Part shown: positions 1-10,228 of the stretch, piece by piece
How positions within the stretch are numbered: position 1 is the first letter of the stretch
How the letters are laid out: every line of letters starts with the position of its first letter
Assembly: GCA_902984215.1 (NCBI GenBank)
Contig: CADWAF010001970.1
Location: forward strand, 1 to 64,000
DNA from: Willaertia magna
Taxonomy: Eukaryota; Heterolobosea; Eutetramitea; Acrasida; Naegleriidae
Direction of reading: 5' to 3'
Length of the DNA stretch: 64,000 nucleotides
Notes under the pieces: generated by a model
Databases searched by the model: none
What the model was told of the DNA's origin: nothing
Seen by the model: only the letters and a program-made list of their open reading frames with translations
Made by a program: the position numbers and the translations under genes

Positions 1-778
1 ACTCTTTGCGGACTAAATTTACCCACTTTACAGATTTTTTTTATCCACTGTGGTAAATTTAAGTCCACTACAACAAATTTAAGTCTGCACGCATTTTTAA
101 AAATTTAAAAATTGTATACTTTTTTAATTTCTTTTTAAGATTTAGAAATAATAGTAATAATTTTAAACAAAAAAAAAACTCAATTTAAATTAACAATAAT
201 TACAAGTACTTTAATGATAAAATTGAGCAAAAAAAAGATTAAGTAAATATTACAAGTATTCTATTTAAACAAAAAATAATTTGTTTAAACATTAATAAAA
301 AAAGTATAAATTTATACACTTTTTGAAACAATTTTAATTTTTTTTTTTTAAAGAGTATTTTGAACAGAAGTAATATTTTTTTAAAAAGTATAAATTATAC
401 AGTTAACAGTATAATTTATATAGATTTTATAAATTTTTGTAAAAAAACCTTTATTTTTTTTTCTTAAAAAAACTATGGAACTGCTAAGCTATAAAAAACC
501 TTTATAAAACCTATTTATAATAACAATATACTCTATTATCATTACAATTAACTATAAATACCAATTCTATATAAAAAGATCTCATTTGTAAAAAATAATT
601 ATTATTATAACTATGATATCTAATAAATTAATTATTATCTTCCCCCAAATTTGACATTACTTTGTTGAAATAATATATTTTTTATAGATAATAAACTGAT
701 TTTCTTTTTTTTTATAAATCTCTGTTTAAAATTCCAGTATAAATATTATTAATATAAAAAATATTTATCTAAAATTTT
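1..778. other. A+T-rich intergenic tract, no gene seen
   Basis: I see no open frame worth calling here. The sequence is mostly A/T homopolymers. Near the left edge the 11-mer AAATTTAAGTC occurs twice, at 55-65 and 75-85, exactly 20 bases apart. That could be the edge of a degenerate tandem repeat that continues outside the window. Confidence 0.6.
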
Positions 779-1120
779 TCAATCACAACTTCTTAACGCT
801 AACCAAAATTCAAACTTATTAAAACCAGGCTGTAATCTATTATTTAAAATTATTCTTATATTTTTACAAAATTCCTGACAAATTCTAAATGAAAAATAAC
901 GATCTAATGTTTTATTTTTAATACTATTTAAAAGTGGAAGCAGTGAAGGTAAATTATTAATTAAAAGTATTGGCTGAAAAGCTAATTTAAGTATTGAAAT
1001 TAATTTATCTTTTATTTTCTTTTGTTTTACAATTTTATTTGTTTGTTTTTTATTGTATGGTTGTTTAAAATTATTATTTTTAATGCTTTCAATTTTATAT
1101 TTAAAAAAATTATAAACCAT
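779..1120 (-). CDS. Hypothetical protein, 113 aa, doubtful
   Basis: An open frame of 113 codons starts at an ATG in an A-rich leader like those of the convincing genes in this window. The amino-terminal third is very basic (Lys/Asn). The rest is Leu/Ile-rich with scattered Trp, Cys, Arg and Pro, which is less biased than most chance ORFs in this A+T-rich stretch. I recognise no domain, signal peptide or membrane segment. It overlaps a plus-strand open frame at 1022-1381, so at most one of the two is likely real. It could be an exon or a remnant of a decayed gene. Confidence 0.25.
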   Translation of the reverse strand: MVYNFFKYKIESIKNNNFKQPYNKKQTNKIVKQKKIKDKLISILKLAFQPILLINNLPSLLPLLNSIKNKTLDRYFSFRICQEFCKNIRIILNNRLQPGFNKFEFWLALRSCD

Positions 1121-1381
1121 TTTTTTCCAATTTATTTCCTCCGTCTTCTAAAATCATTTTTATGGTTTTTTGAAAGAAAACTAAAAAATTTAGTAATAAC
1201 AATAACAATAAGAAACGAAAAAAAAAATAAAACTAAAAAAGAACAATCTTAAACAAAGAAAGTAAAACAAACACTTAAAGAAAACAATATTGTAAAAAAT
1301 AAGCAAAAAACTTTTAAAAATCTTAAAGATGCTCTATTAAAGAAATTAGAAAGCATTATTAAAAACGCTAAGAAAAAGTAA
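1022..1381 (+). pseudogene. Lys-rich open frame interrupted by one TAA
   Basis: A frame open from 1022 to the TAA at 1250-1252 stays open beyond that stop to a second TAA at 1379-1381. The carboxyl half is a Lys/Asn-rich, probably helical stretch. The interrupting codon is a single TAA. This may be a decayed gene or chance, since lysine-rich open frames are common in poly-A-rich DNA. It conflicts with the minus-strand ORF at 779-1120. No family is recognised. Confidence 0.2.
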
Positions 1382-1806
1382 ATATTTTAATAAAAAAACA
1401 CATTCATAAATTTAATATAACATTGTAACAATTTTTATTTTATATTTAATCAATAAATATATATAAGAAAGATAATTAATTTTTAATATTCAATATTAAA
1501 GTTATTAGTACTTCCTCATTATTTAATAATAAATTAATAAAATCATCTTTAATTGAATAATATTATATCATTTTCTTTTCTGTATAAGAAAGATAATTAA
1601 AATCTATTATTAAAAATAAATGTTAAAGCATACTCTAAATTGACCAATGAACATTACTTATTAAAGCTATTATATTTACTTTAATTCTTATTTGTTCAAT
1701 CTTTTTTTTACTTGGTCTTACGAAAGATGTTGAATAGCCTTAAAAAATAAATAAATAGTTATAAACTTTTCTTGTAATTTCTTATTTGGATAAACTTTTG
1801 GATTAA

Positions 1807-2285
1807 TATCTAATCTTTCATATTCACAATAATTATCCAAAGAAAAGCCGTGAATGGAATATGTTTAAGAGTGAAAATAGTGAAACTTATGATGTTTATT
1901 GTAAAGATAGGTTTTATTTACTTGAAGAACAGTTAAAAGAAAATGATAAAGAAATAGGAGTATGTGTATTTTCTTAAAATATAATATTAAGATCAATAAA
2001 ATATGAAATCTATAAAAGATTATTGGAAAAAAAAGAGTTCAAAATAATATTAATATAACAACAATTCATCCTAGACATTTCGATTTTTTTGGTAGATTAA
2101 AAAGTGGCTTAAGATATTTATTTACTAATAAAGGTTGTATATATATGGTGTATCAATAAATAGAAAAAGAACAAATATTTGATGATTTAAAACAAGTTTG
2201 TACTAATGAATATGAAGAAAATATTGTAAATGTTCTAAGAATTTGGTGGTGGATATGTAAAAATGAAAAAAGTATTAAATATTAA
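1807..2285 (+). pseudogene. Degenerate protein-coding remnant, family unknown
   Basis: Protein-like sequence runs through two frames. The first frame (from 1807) reads through codons rich in Trp, Tyr, Cys, Glu and Arg, with an ATG at about 1860, to a TAA near 1975, then stays open to another TAA near 2057. From about 2035 a different frame takes over. It encodes a segment containing IHPRHFDFFGRLKSGLRYLF, then one TAA near 2157, then a Trp-Trp-Trp-containing tail ending at 2285. The residue mix is typical of a real globular protein and unlike the surrounding A/T. I infer an old gene broken by a frameshift and in-frame stops. I do not recognise the family. Confidence 0.4.
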
Positions 2286-2368
2286 TTATTTATGTTTATC
2301 TTTAAAATGATTTATTAATAATGGAATAAAGATATAATATTACAAGAAACCTTAACTATTTTGTCGGT

Positions 2369-2647
2369 TTACAATCTGGTAGTTTTATTACCGGCAGATG
2401 GACATTTCCCTAAAAGAGTAATTCTGTCTCCTGACTGGACAAACAAGTCTTTCATTGTGTAATTGACAGTACTCGTGTCACTGGTGATCCAAGTTGTTGA
2501 TGTATCTGAAAGTTCAAAACCTGAAACTTGAGACTGATTAATACCAAAAGCACTAACAGCTCTTGAAAAAAAGGCGGATGCTTTTTCAGTGTCTGAGTAG
2601 GAAATAACAAGTGTGGTGGATTTATATTCTACACTAACGTTGCCCAT
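2369..2647 (-). CDS. Small protein, 92 aa, possible beta-grasp (ubiquitin-like) fold
   Basis: The frame is open from 2695, but I choose the ATG at 2647 because its leader (AAACAAAATG) matches the other genes. The predicted protein begins MGNVSVEYKS. It has alternating strand-like segments (about residues 2-17), one amphipathic helix (about 20-34), then further strands (38-88) ending in a segment like the last strand of ubiquitin folds. There is no carboxyl-terminal Gly-Gly, so conjugation would not be expected. It is transcribed divergently from the ubiquitin-specific protease, with about 236 bases between the start codons, so the two may share a promoter. No Cys/His catalytic pattern, signal peptide or membrane segment is seen. 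The fold is inferred from secondary-structure pattern only. Confidence 0.55.
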   Translation of the reverse strand: MGNVSVEYKSTTLVISYSDTEKASAFFSRAVSAFGINQSQVSGFELSDTSTTWITSDTSTVNYTMKDLFVQSGDRITLLGKCPSAGNKTTRL

Positions 2648-2883
2648 TTTGTTTATTTTTTTTGGTTGGACTTGACGGTTTTGCAGAGTGAGCACAATTT
2701 GAATGTTTCAAATTTTCGAATAAAATAAATTGTAATTACGAGACAAAGTTTATTCGAATTTAAGGAAAGTTAAAAATAGTGTGTTACCTTCGTTCTTTAA
2801 TTTTCGAATAAACTGTATTGTCACCTCAAAGTTTTAATTTGAAAAATGTCAAGTGACAGATTTCAAATCAAAAAAAAACAAGA

Positions 2884-4382
2884 ATGAACGCCATAAACAA
2901 TGTTGTGATTGAATATCAACCAAAAACAACCTCACTTAAAATAGACAGCCAAATATATGAGCTTCCTGAAGACTCTTTAATATTGTTTACCGCAGAGAGG
3001 CTCAAAGGTTTCCTTAATGGAAAAGCTGCTGCGTTATTCCAGTGCAACAATGATGACAGATTAAGAGAGTTGATTACTGCTCTTTCAAACGCCGTTAAAT
3101 CTGAAAACTCCATTGTGTTACTAATGTTTAAAGGTTCTTGGTTAAATCTTGAATGTAGCAAAACATTAATACGTGAATTAGAACAGTTAATGAATAATTA
3201 TTTTGAAAGTTCTGTGTATGAAACAGAAGGATGTTTTGTGTTGGGAACTTCTCCTTTTTGTTTACACAACATTAAACATAAGGATTACAATTCTGTTTAC
3301 TTCTCTGCTGACAATGAGGGAAAGTTAGTGTGTGGTGCTCATTTGAAAGGAAAGCAATTACAAGTGTATGAATCTACCTCTACATCCATCAACAGCAGTA
3401 ACAACAACAATAATTTAAATTCTTTGACCAATGTCAGAAGTGAATATAATTACCCAAGTTATAACACCAACAACGACTATAATAGAAGATATCTAAACGA
3501 TCAACAACAAAATAGCTGCCTTAAAAGTACTGGAACTCTTACTTCTGTTGTGGAGAAAAGAAATCCCATCAAAACTTTTAGAACTCCATTAAAACTCAAC
3601 AACGCAATGGGTAACTGTTATTTGAATTCAGTTTTACAATTGCTTAATTGCTGTCCGAAATTTGTTGATGAAATATTAGGCATGAAAGATAGCAGCAAGG
3701 TTGTAAATTGGTTAAAAGATCTTTTCAGTTCTAATGGTTTTGGAACTTATTCCAGCATTAAAACTCTTGAAAAATTACTTGATAAAGATTTAAGGGGACC
3801 ACAAGATGCATCAGTAAGTTAGAATTATTTGCTTTACTTAAATATGTTTAATAATTTTAGTCTTTTTTGAGTCTTTTATTTTCTGCACTAGTTCGCAACA
3901 GTACAATTAAAACAATTGGTTTTAGGGGAGTGGTTGAAAATAAGGTGTGTGATTTATGTGGAACTTTACCTTCAACTCAAAGACAAGGTCCTCCTTCTAT
4001 TCTTAATGTAATTCAAAGCAGTTATGGCAAAGATTTGCAAACAGCTATGCAAAAGAAAATGACTTCTGTCAATAACTGCCCACAGTGTGGTTACAATACA
4101 ATGGAAGTTGAAAAAAAACCTGTTGGGGAAAATAAATATATCTTCATTCACGTAAATGATGAATCAACAATGGAATTCAATCAAAGGATGAAAATATTTG
4201 GGGAACAATATTCTTTGGTTGGCATTTCATACTTAGGTAGTTGTCACTCCAAAGCAGCAGTTAAATTGAATGGACAGTGGTATTCTTGTGATGACAGTAA
4301 AGTTGAAGTAATTGATAACCTTTATGGTTTTAAATATTATCAACCTAAAATATTTGTACTCGAAAAGGATTATTTGTTTTGA
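2884..4382 (+). CDS. Ubiquitin-specific protease (USP/UCH C19 family), one intron
   Basis: Exons 2884-3813 and 3861-4382 join in frame across a 47-nt GTAAGT...TTTTAG intron, giving about 483 aa. Splicing restores the USP motif QDASSFLSLLF, the counterpart of the family's QDAxEFL, which supports the intron. The Cys box MGNCYLNSVLQLL places the nucleophile at about Cys245. The His box GSCHSKAAV places the catalytic His at about residue 439, followed by WYSCDDSKV, which carries the acidic triad residue. Two CxxC pairs (CDLC, CPQC) form the zinc finger usual in USP fingers. The canonical GHY around the His is altered to CHS. Residues 1-230 match nothing I recognise. The likely role is removing ubiquitin from proteins in cytosol or nucleus; the substrate is unknown. 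Confidence 0.9.
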
Positions 4383-4481
4383 GATTAATTTTGTAAAGAT
4401 CCTAATAATTTTTAAAATTAACAATTATAGGCTTCTACTATTAATAAATATATAATTTCAATTTATTTATTCCAAAATTTG

Positions 4482-7400
4482 TTATTGAAAGAAATCGAAA
4501 ATGTCATCCTCACCAAAGAGACTGCCTGAAGTTGGGTTTTGGCCCTGATTTTGAGGACCATTGCTATTATTGTTATTATTATTTGATTGATTAACTTGTT
4601 GTAGAGCTTGTAATTGTAACAGTTGATTCAAAATTTCTTGAGTACTCATTTGTTGGTTTGTTTGTTGTTGATTAGTACCACCCATATTATTCGTTCTTTG
4701 TTGATTTTGAGCAAAATACGGATTGTTATTTAAGTTATTGTTATTATTTAAAAGTGTTTGTTGGAAATTTTGAATTGGTTGAGTTTGATTTTGTTGTACA
4801 TATTGTTGAATGTTTTGTAAAAACGTATTCATATCAATATTATTATTATTATTTTGTTGTGATTGTTGAGTTTGCTGCGTTTGTTGAAGAAGTTGTGCGT
4901 TGATGGGATTATGAGTATTGTTAGTGGAATTCAAGGTATTAAACGGTGTTGTGTTCATTCTTTGTTGATTGTTCATATTCATGTTATTAATGTATTGTAA
5001 ATTATTATTCGTCCTGTTTATATATTGTTGCTGATTAATTTGATTTTGTTGCAATAAAGCTCGTTGTTGTGGTGTTAATTGTTGCTGTTGTTGTCTTAAT
5101 TGTTGTTGTAGTAAGACATTTTGCATATTCGATTGTTGAACATTCCTTTGCATGTTAGGGTTGTTCACATTATTCATATTCATATTATTCACATTATTCA
5201 TAGGTCTATTATTTCCATTTAGAGTAAAAGTATTTGTAACAGGATTATTTCTAACAATTGGTGTGCTTTGCTTATTGAAATTACCTTGTTGCATTCCTCT
5301 ATTCATTCCTTGTTGTTGTGGTTGATGTGCTCTACCTCCAGTATTATTATTAGTAAACATTGGTAAACCCAGATTAACACCACTAACATTACTTATGAAT
5401 GTTAATGGTACTTGTTGGTTTGGTTTAACTTCTTCATTAGTTACAACATTGTTATTCTTCTTGTTACTATTCCTAGTTGACTTAGCTCCAGAATTTTTGT
5501 TGTTGCTCTTGTTTTTGTTTTTACGTTTCTTATCCGATTCATCTTCTTCTTCCAATTCATCAGCTTCTTCCTCTTCCATTTGGAATTCATCATCGTCGTC
5601 ATCTGCTTCTTGCTCTTCTTCCTCATCTTCTTCTTCATCTAGAACAAATTCATCATCATCCTTATATGAAGATTTTTTTCTAGGCCTTAAACTTCTTCCT
5701 TTGCTTTCAGTTTCTTCCTCCTTATTAGTTTTCTCTTCGGCCTCTTCCTCATCTTCTTCATCTTGATAAGAATAATCAATATTTCTAACAGCTCTTCCAC
5801 TTCTAGTTTTCATTACAGCATTTGTATCTACAGCAGAAGTATTAGAACCATCTTTTGATGTAGAAGCCTTTCCTGATTTTGTAAACTCTTTAAATTCCTC
5901 AATTATTTGTTCTTGCTGTTGTTCTTGCTCTTTTTCTTCATTTTCTCTTTCCAATGCCATTTCTAATAAACTTTCTTCTCTTGTTTTGCGTTTTTCTTCT
6001 AGACTAATAGGTGGATACTCAGTTCTAAATTGTTTTAAAGGTACAATAACTGTATCTCGAAGATAATCTACAAGTTCTTTTAAGGATTCATTACCAGCAT
6101 TGTTTTCCAATCGCTGCTTTAATTCCTCTAACGTTTGTTCAAACTCCTCCGTTGATTGACACTTTAATTCAAATTGACCAATTTCATTTTCTTTATCTAA
6201 CGATGGTGGAGTATCAATATATAATCTACCCACATCCTCTCCATAATACCAATATTTTCTTCCAGTTTCATCTGTGCCTATTGAATTATACAACATATTA
6301 ATTCCATAATGATTTCTGGAATAATCGATTACCCTATGATTTGTTTGGAACTTCCATTCCATTAAAGCTCTTAATATTATCAATCTCCAACTCACCGAAA
6401 GCTCATCATACGTATTCATTAATAAAGGATTAACTTGCCATAGCCAATACTCTGGAGGAAGTGCATCTAACTTATTCTTTAAAATTGAATGCCACTTTAA
6501 TGACCTAGGATCCAAATGTAAAAGTGATTTTCTATCAATTGCTGGACCTTTTATCAACCTTACATGAAGATCTGCTAATAGTCCATTATTTTCCTTAGGA
6601 TTTATGAGAGCATCTTCCAGCTCATCAATTTCAAAAATTGCCAATTTCAATATTGGCCTTAAATATGTACAACAAATATAAACGTATGGTAATTCCCACA
6701 AAGTATTTAATATTTCAATAGGTTTCTTTTTACTTAATTCTTTTTCAGTTTGTTCAGCAATTACTTTCTCTTCTTCAACCTCTTTTTCTCTATCTGGATC
6801 ACTTTTAGTTTGTTCCAATCTTGATATTATATCACTATTTACTACTTTTTGTTTTGACGGTATTTTAGATGAAGAAGAAGCATATTTCTTATAAATTTCA
6901 GAAATTTCTTCATTAGTAAAAGAATTAAACTTCAAATAAATCCCTTTCGATTGACCAGGATAAATACTTATATTTTCTGTATAATAAGTAAATTCATATT
7001 CCCTGAGGGCAGGAAAACCTTCTTGATAAATCTTAAGAACTGCCTCTGAATGATTATCTGAGTAAAGTGGATCATCAAATTCTAAAATTCCATTTCCTTC
7101 TTCATTTTCTTCATCAATCATAGAATTTTCATCTGTTGTTGGTGTATTAGTTCGTTCTTCTTTTATAATTTCTTTTTCTTCTTTCACTTCTTCTTTTGGT
7201 TCAGATTTAACTTCATTTTCTTTATTTTCTTTCTTTGTCTTAGATTGTTTCTTTTTCTTCTTTTCAGTTGTTGAAGAAGTTTTCTTCTTTTTCTTTTTTG
7301 ATTGTTTTTCTTTCTCTTCCTCTTCTTCTTCTTTATACTCTTCTTCTGATTCAGCCAAAAGCTTTGGTTTTCTTCCCCTAGTTGACCTTTTTCTCTTTCC

Positions 7401-8360
7401 AGTTTCCTCTTCCTTAACTTCTTCTACTTCTTCCTTATTACTTTTCTTTCTCGTACGTCTCGTAGAAACGCCTGTAGAAGAAGTAGATGTCTTCTCTTCC
7501 TTCAAAGGAAAATACTTTCTCGTATAATTCTCACACTTTTCTGAATTAGTCATCAACTCAATCAATTGACCAGTTTTAGGATTAGAAAGACCAAAATACT
7601 CTGGACCAGAAACCGTAGCGAAAGACCTTTCTTTCAAATTACTTGTATTCTTTTTAGATTCATTCACCTTCTTTATAACATTAGTCCATGCTCCAGTTGG
7701 GGAAGTACCAGTCCAGTGGGTATCTGGATCATCCGATGCTGTTACTTGGAATAGTGGGCCTTCTCCACCATCAAGTATTTCACATGTATAGATAACCTTT
7801 TCAGGTGGTGTTAAATAGGAACTATAACTTCTTTCCGATTTATAACCTATTGGAAAGATATATCTTTCATTATGATAACTTGTTCTTTCATATTCTATTG
7901 TACCTAGTTCAATTACGGTAGATGATCCGGCCTTCATTGGTAGTTGTTGTTCTGGAGGAAGATTAGGATCTACTTCTTTTTCATTTCCCGAGTTCTTTTT
8001 ACTTCTTCTTTTCTTTGTTGTTGAAGATGATGAATCATTTTGTTGTTCGGAAGGAACTTCAAGGGTATTGCTTATTGTATCTTTGGTTTTAGGATCAATT
8101 AGTTTTAAAGTTACTTTCAAAGGTGTTGTTGTTGCAGTACTTGTTGTGGATTGTTGCTGTTGTTGGTCTAAAGTTTTTTTATTAGGAGAAGAAGAGCCTT
8201 GTTGTTGTTCCGCTTCTTGTTGGTTTTTTGTATTATCGTTATTAGTAGAGGTTGTTACTGGTGAGGCTTGTTTTTGTTGATTATCGTTATCTACTATTGT
8301 TAGGCTATCTTCTTCCTCTTCTTCTTCCATACTATCAAATGTATCTTCATTATCGCTCAT
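4482..8360 (-). CDS. FYRN/FYRC and DDT/WHIM domain chromatin protein, 1292 aa
   Basis: A single uninterrupted frame. After an acidic, Gln/Ser/Thr-rich start, residues about 147-200 form an FYRN domain (YHNERYIFPIGYKSER). FYRC follows at about 200-290 (FQVTASDDPDTHWTGTSPTG, then AW). A basic Lys/Glu stretch leads to a DDT-like helical segment (about 540-600) and a WHIM-like segment (about 630-730) with IGTDETGRKYWYYGED. The region beyond about 860 is acidic and then Gln/Asn-rich low complexity. FYR domains occur in trithorax/MLL, JmjC and TBRG1 proteins. DDT/WHIM occurs in ISWI partners such as Acf1/WSTF/CECR2 and positions remodeller complexes. I infer a nuclear chromatin-remodelling subunit. 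No SET, JmjC, PHD or bromodomain is visible. Confidence 0.8.
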   Translation of the reverse strand: MSDNEDTFDSMEEEEEEDSLTIVDNDNQQKQASPVTTSTNNDNTKNQQEAEQQQGSSSPNKKTLDQQQQQSTTSTATTTPLKVTLKLIDPKTKDTISNTLEVPSEQQNDSSSSTTKKRRSKKNSGNEKEVDPNLPPEQQLPMKAGSSTVIELGTIEYERTSYHNERYIFPIGYKSERSYSSYLTPPEKVIYTCEILDGGEGPLFQVTASDDPDTHWTGTSPTGAWTNVIKKVNESKKNTSNLKERSFATVSGPEYFGLSNPKTGQLIELMTNSEKCENYTRKYFPLKEEKTSTSSTGVSTRRTRKKSNKEEVEEVKEEETGKRKRSTRGRKPKLLAESEEEYKEEEEEEKEKQSKKKKKKTSSTTEKKKKKQSKTKKENKENEVKSEPKEEVKEEKEIIKEERTNTPTTDENSMIDEENEEGNGILEFDDPLYSDNHSEAVLKIYQEGFPALREYEFTYYTENISIYPGQSKGIYLKFNSFTNEEISEIYKKYASSSSKIPSKQKVVNSDIISRLEQTKSDPDREKEVEEEKVIAEQTEKELSKKKPIEILNTLWELPYVYICCTYLRPILKLAIFEIDELEDALINPKENNGLLADLHVRLIKGPAIDRKSLLHLDPRSLKWHSILKNKLDALPPEYWLWQVNPLLMNTYDELSVSWRLIILRALMEWKFQTNHRVIDYSRNHYGINMLYNSIGTDETGRKYWYYGEDVGRLYIDTPPSLDKENEIGQFELKCQSTEEFEQTLEELKQRLENNAGNESLKELVDYLRDTVIVPLKQFRTEYPPISLEEKRKTREESLLEMALERENEEKEQEQQQEQIIEEFKEFTKSGKASTSKDGSNTSAVDTNAVMKTRSGRAVRNIDYSYQDEEDEEEAEEKTNKEEETESKGRSLRPRKKSSYKDDDEFVLDEEEDEEEEQEADDDDDEFQMEEEEADELEEEDESDKKRKNKNKSNNKNSGAKSTRNSNKKNNNVVTNEEVKPNQQVPLTFISNVSGVNLGLPMFTNNNTGGRAHQPQQQGMNRGMQQGNFNKQSTPIVRNNPVTNTFTLNGNNRPMNNVNNMNMNNVNNPNMQRNVQQSNMQNVLLQQQLRQQQQQLTPQQRALLQQNQINQQQYINRTNNNLQYINNMNMNNQQRMNTTPFNTLNSTNNTHNPINAQLLQQTQQTQQSQQNNNNNIDMNTFLQNIQQYVQQNQTQPIQNFQQTLLNNNNNLNNNPYFAQNQQRTNNMGGTNQQQTNQQMSTQEILNQLLQLQALQQVNQSNNNNNNSNGPQNQGQNPTSGSLFGEDDIFDFFQ

Positions 8361-8917
8361 GTTTTTTGGTTGTTTAGTTTGCAGTTTTACTGTTTTGTAG
8401 ATTGATCTGTGGGTTAAAGTATTTGAGTTATTACCAATAATATATAAAAAAAGGATATAATTGTCCGTAAATAATAAATAATTTAGTATTACAAAAAAAT
8501 AAATTTTAATAATTAAATTTTAATGAAAGGACAAAACACTGGCTTTTTTCTTAGCTGTTTTTTTGATGAATAAAAATTTTTATTTTTTGGAGGCAAACAG
8601 CCAAATTTTTTGCTTTATTTTTTAAGCAGTTAAAAAAGTACTTTCAATTTAATTAATTCCAGCGTTGGAGGTAAGGGTTTCCTCAAGTTTATTGAAAATT
8701 TAATTTGTTTTCTTGTTTGTTGTTTAGAACGTTTGTGTTGCTTACCACATGAATTATTTTTTACTGAGTGGTTCACCACCGTCAAAAAAATTTTAACACC
8801 CTAATTTAATAAATGCTTGGTTTGGTTAAAATAAACATATTTAGAAAACCTAACAGTTGGGTATTTACATAAGGATTACAAAAATTAATAACATATCCAC
8901 TTTAAAATCCATATTTT
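8361..8917. other. Intergenic region upstream of the FYR/DDT gene
   Basis: About 560 bases between the start of the FYR/DDT gene and the end of the phosphatase gene, both on minus. It should hold the promoter of the former and the 3' untranslated region of the latter. I see no ORF, RNA gene or clear repeat. Confidence 0.5.
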
Positions 8918-10228
8918 TTATCTTAGTACAACTTGTGCACATAAACACACAACGTCATCAATTTTTCTATATTGATTTCTAGCTAATTCAGCCAATGACC
9001 TCGAAATCTCTTTCATATCCAACTTTTCACTCAAATTTAAATCACTTTTCGGTGGAAAAGCATCATTCATAAATTCCAAAATATATTCAGCATCAATATT
9101 ATCAAATAAACCATCACTTCCCATTATAATTAAATCTCCCTCCAATAATTGTATACATTCTTCCTCAAAAATACCATCTGACGGTTTATCGCTAAAATAA
9201 TTCTTCGTTTCAATCAGCCTTTGCGGTAGTAAACTTAATTGGAATGGGGCCTTACCCAATCCACTAATGTAATGACATTTATCTTTTGCTACAAATAATA
9301 ATTTGTATTGTTGTTGTACAAAAGCCTTTTCTTTTTGTTCTGTTGTAGCTACTTCTTCTTTCCTCAGAACAATAAAACCTGAATCTCCTATATTAGAATA
9401 AGTTAATTTACCATTTCTTTCATTAATTTGTACAACGCAAGCAGTAGTACTTCCTAAAGGTTGATCTAAACAAAGTTTTTGGTAATCGTCCAGTTCTTTC
9501 TCATAAGCCTTTGTTAAAATATGAAGTGTATTTAAACTAATACAACTATTCAAAGAAGGCCTTTGATTATTCTTATTTAAACTACAACAAGTACATTCAT
9601 TAGAAGAATGCGAAGAAGTATTATAGTTATCATTCTTTCCAAAACTTTTCGTTTCCTCTTCTTCTGCAAAGTATTTACAAAGATTCATAATATCTTTACT
9701 CACTCTTGAAGAATCAACACCATAATAAGAGGACCATCCTCCTACACCATCTGACACTCCCATAAAACAATTAGTATAAAAGTAAAAATCTTCTCCTAAT
9801 GTAAGTTCATGTTCTTGATATAGTTTTTGACAAAAAGTAGGATCATAATATTGAGTTTTTGAACAACCATAAACACCTGCTTGTAATGAAAATCTTCTAT
9901 TGTTTTGGTTTGTTATTGTTGTTGTTTCTGTTCTATGATGATGACTACTATTTGTTTGGCAATATGTACAAATTTCTTCTACAATTTCTTCTGTTTTTAA
10001 TATACTACTATTATTATTAGTTGTTGTTGTCAGTATTTCTTCTTGTAAAGAATGATGATGATGTCCATTTCCTATATCATGATGATGATGATATTCTTCT
10101 TCAAAAACTACAAGTTCAGACTCTTCCGATGATAAAAAACTTGTTCCATGAACCGCTACTGGTTCATTATTCTGATGATGATGATGAAATACATCTACTT
10201 GTGGGACGTCCATCATTGTTTTTTCCAA
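8918..10228 (-). CDS. PP2C-type protein phosphatase, PTC7/PPTC7-like, 436 aa
   Basis: The core matches the PTC7 branch of metal-dependent Ser/Thr phosphatases. Motif MGVSDGVGGW (about residues 152-162) supplies the first metal-binding Asp. LGSTTACVVQIN and SNIGDSGFIVLR form the central strands. GDLIIMGSDGLFDN (about 363-376) supplies another metal Asp, and KIDDVVCLCAQVV (about 421-433) is the carboxyl Asp motif. All key acidic positions are present, so it is probably active. PTC7 proteins in yeast and animals act in mitochondria, for example on coenzyme Q biosynthesis. Here the amino terminus is a long extension with several His runs and many acidic residues, not an obvious mitochondrial presequence, so location is uncertain. 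There is no intron. Confidence 0.85.
   Translation of the reverse strand: MEKTMMDVPQVDVFHHHHQNNEPVAVHGTSFLSSEESELVVFEEEYHHHHDIGNGHHHHSLQEEILTTTTNNNSSILKTEEIVEEICTYCQTNSSHHHRTETTTITNQNNRRFSLQAGVYGCSKTQYYDPTFCQKLYQEHELTLGEDFYFYTNCFMGVSDGVGGWSSYYGVDSSRVSKDIMNLCKYFAEEEETKSFGKNDNYNTSSHSSNECTCCSLNKNNQRPSLNSCISLNTLHILTKAYEKELDDYQKLCLDQPLGSTTACVVQINERNGKLTYSNIGDSGFIVLRKEEVATTEQKEKAFVQQQYKLLFVAKDKCHYISGLGKAPFQLSLLPQRLIETKNYFSDKPSDGIFEEECIQLLEGDLIIMGSDGLFDNIDAEYILEFMNDAFPPKSDLNLSEKLDMKEISRSLAELARNQYRKIDDVVCLCAQVVLR

Noticed and set aside
1858..2285. Reassigned code with TAA as Gln
   Set aside because: All intact genes in the window end at TAA or TGA and use normal codons; the left-edge frames also need a frameshift, so decay is simpler.
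5395..5766. Ser/Leu-rich plus-strand ORF opposite the FYR/DDT gene
   Set aside because: It is the antisense of Glu/Asp codon runs in a strongly supported gene. The Ser run is the mirror of acidic low complexity.
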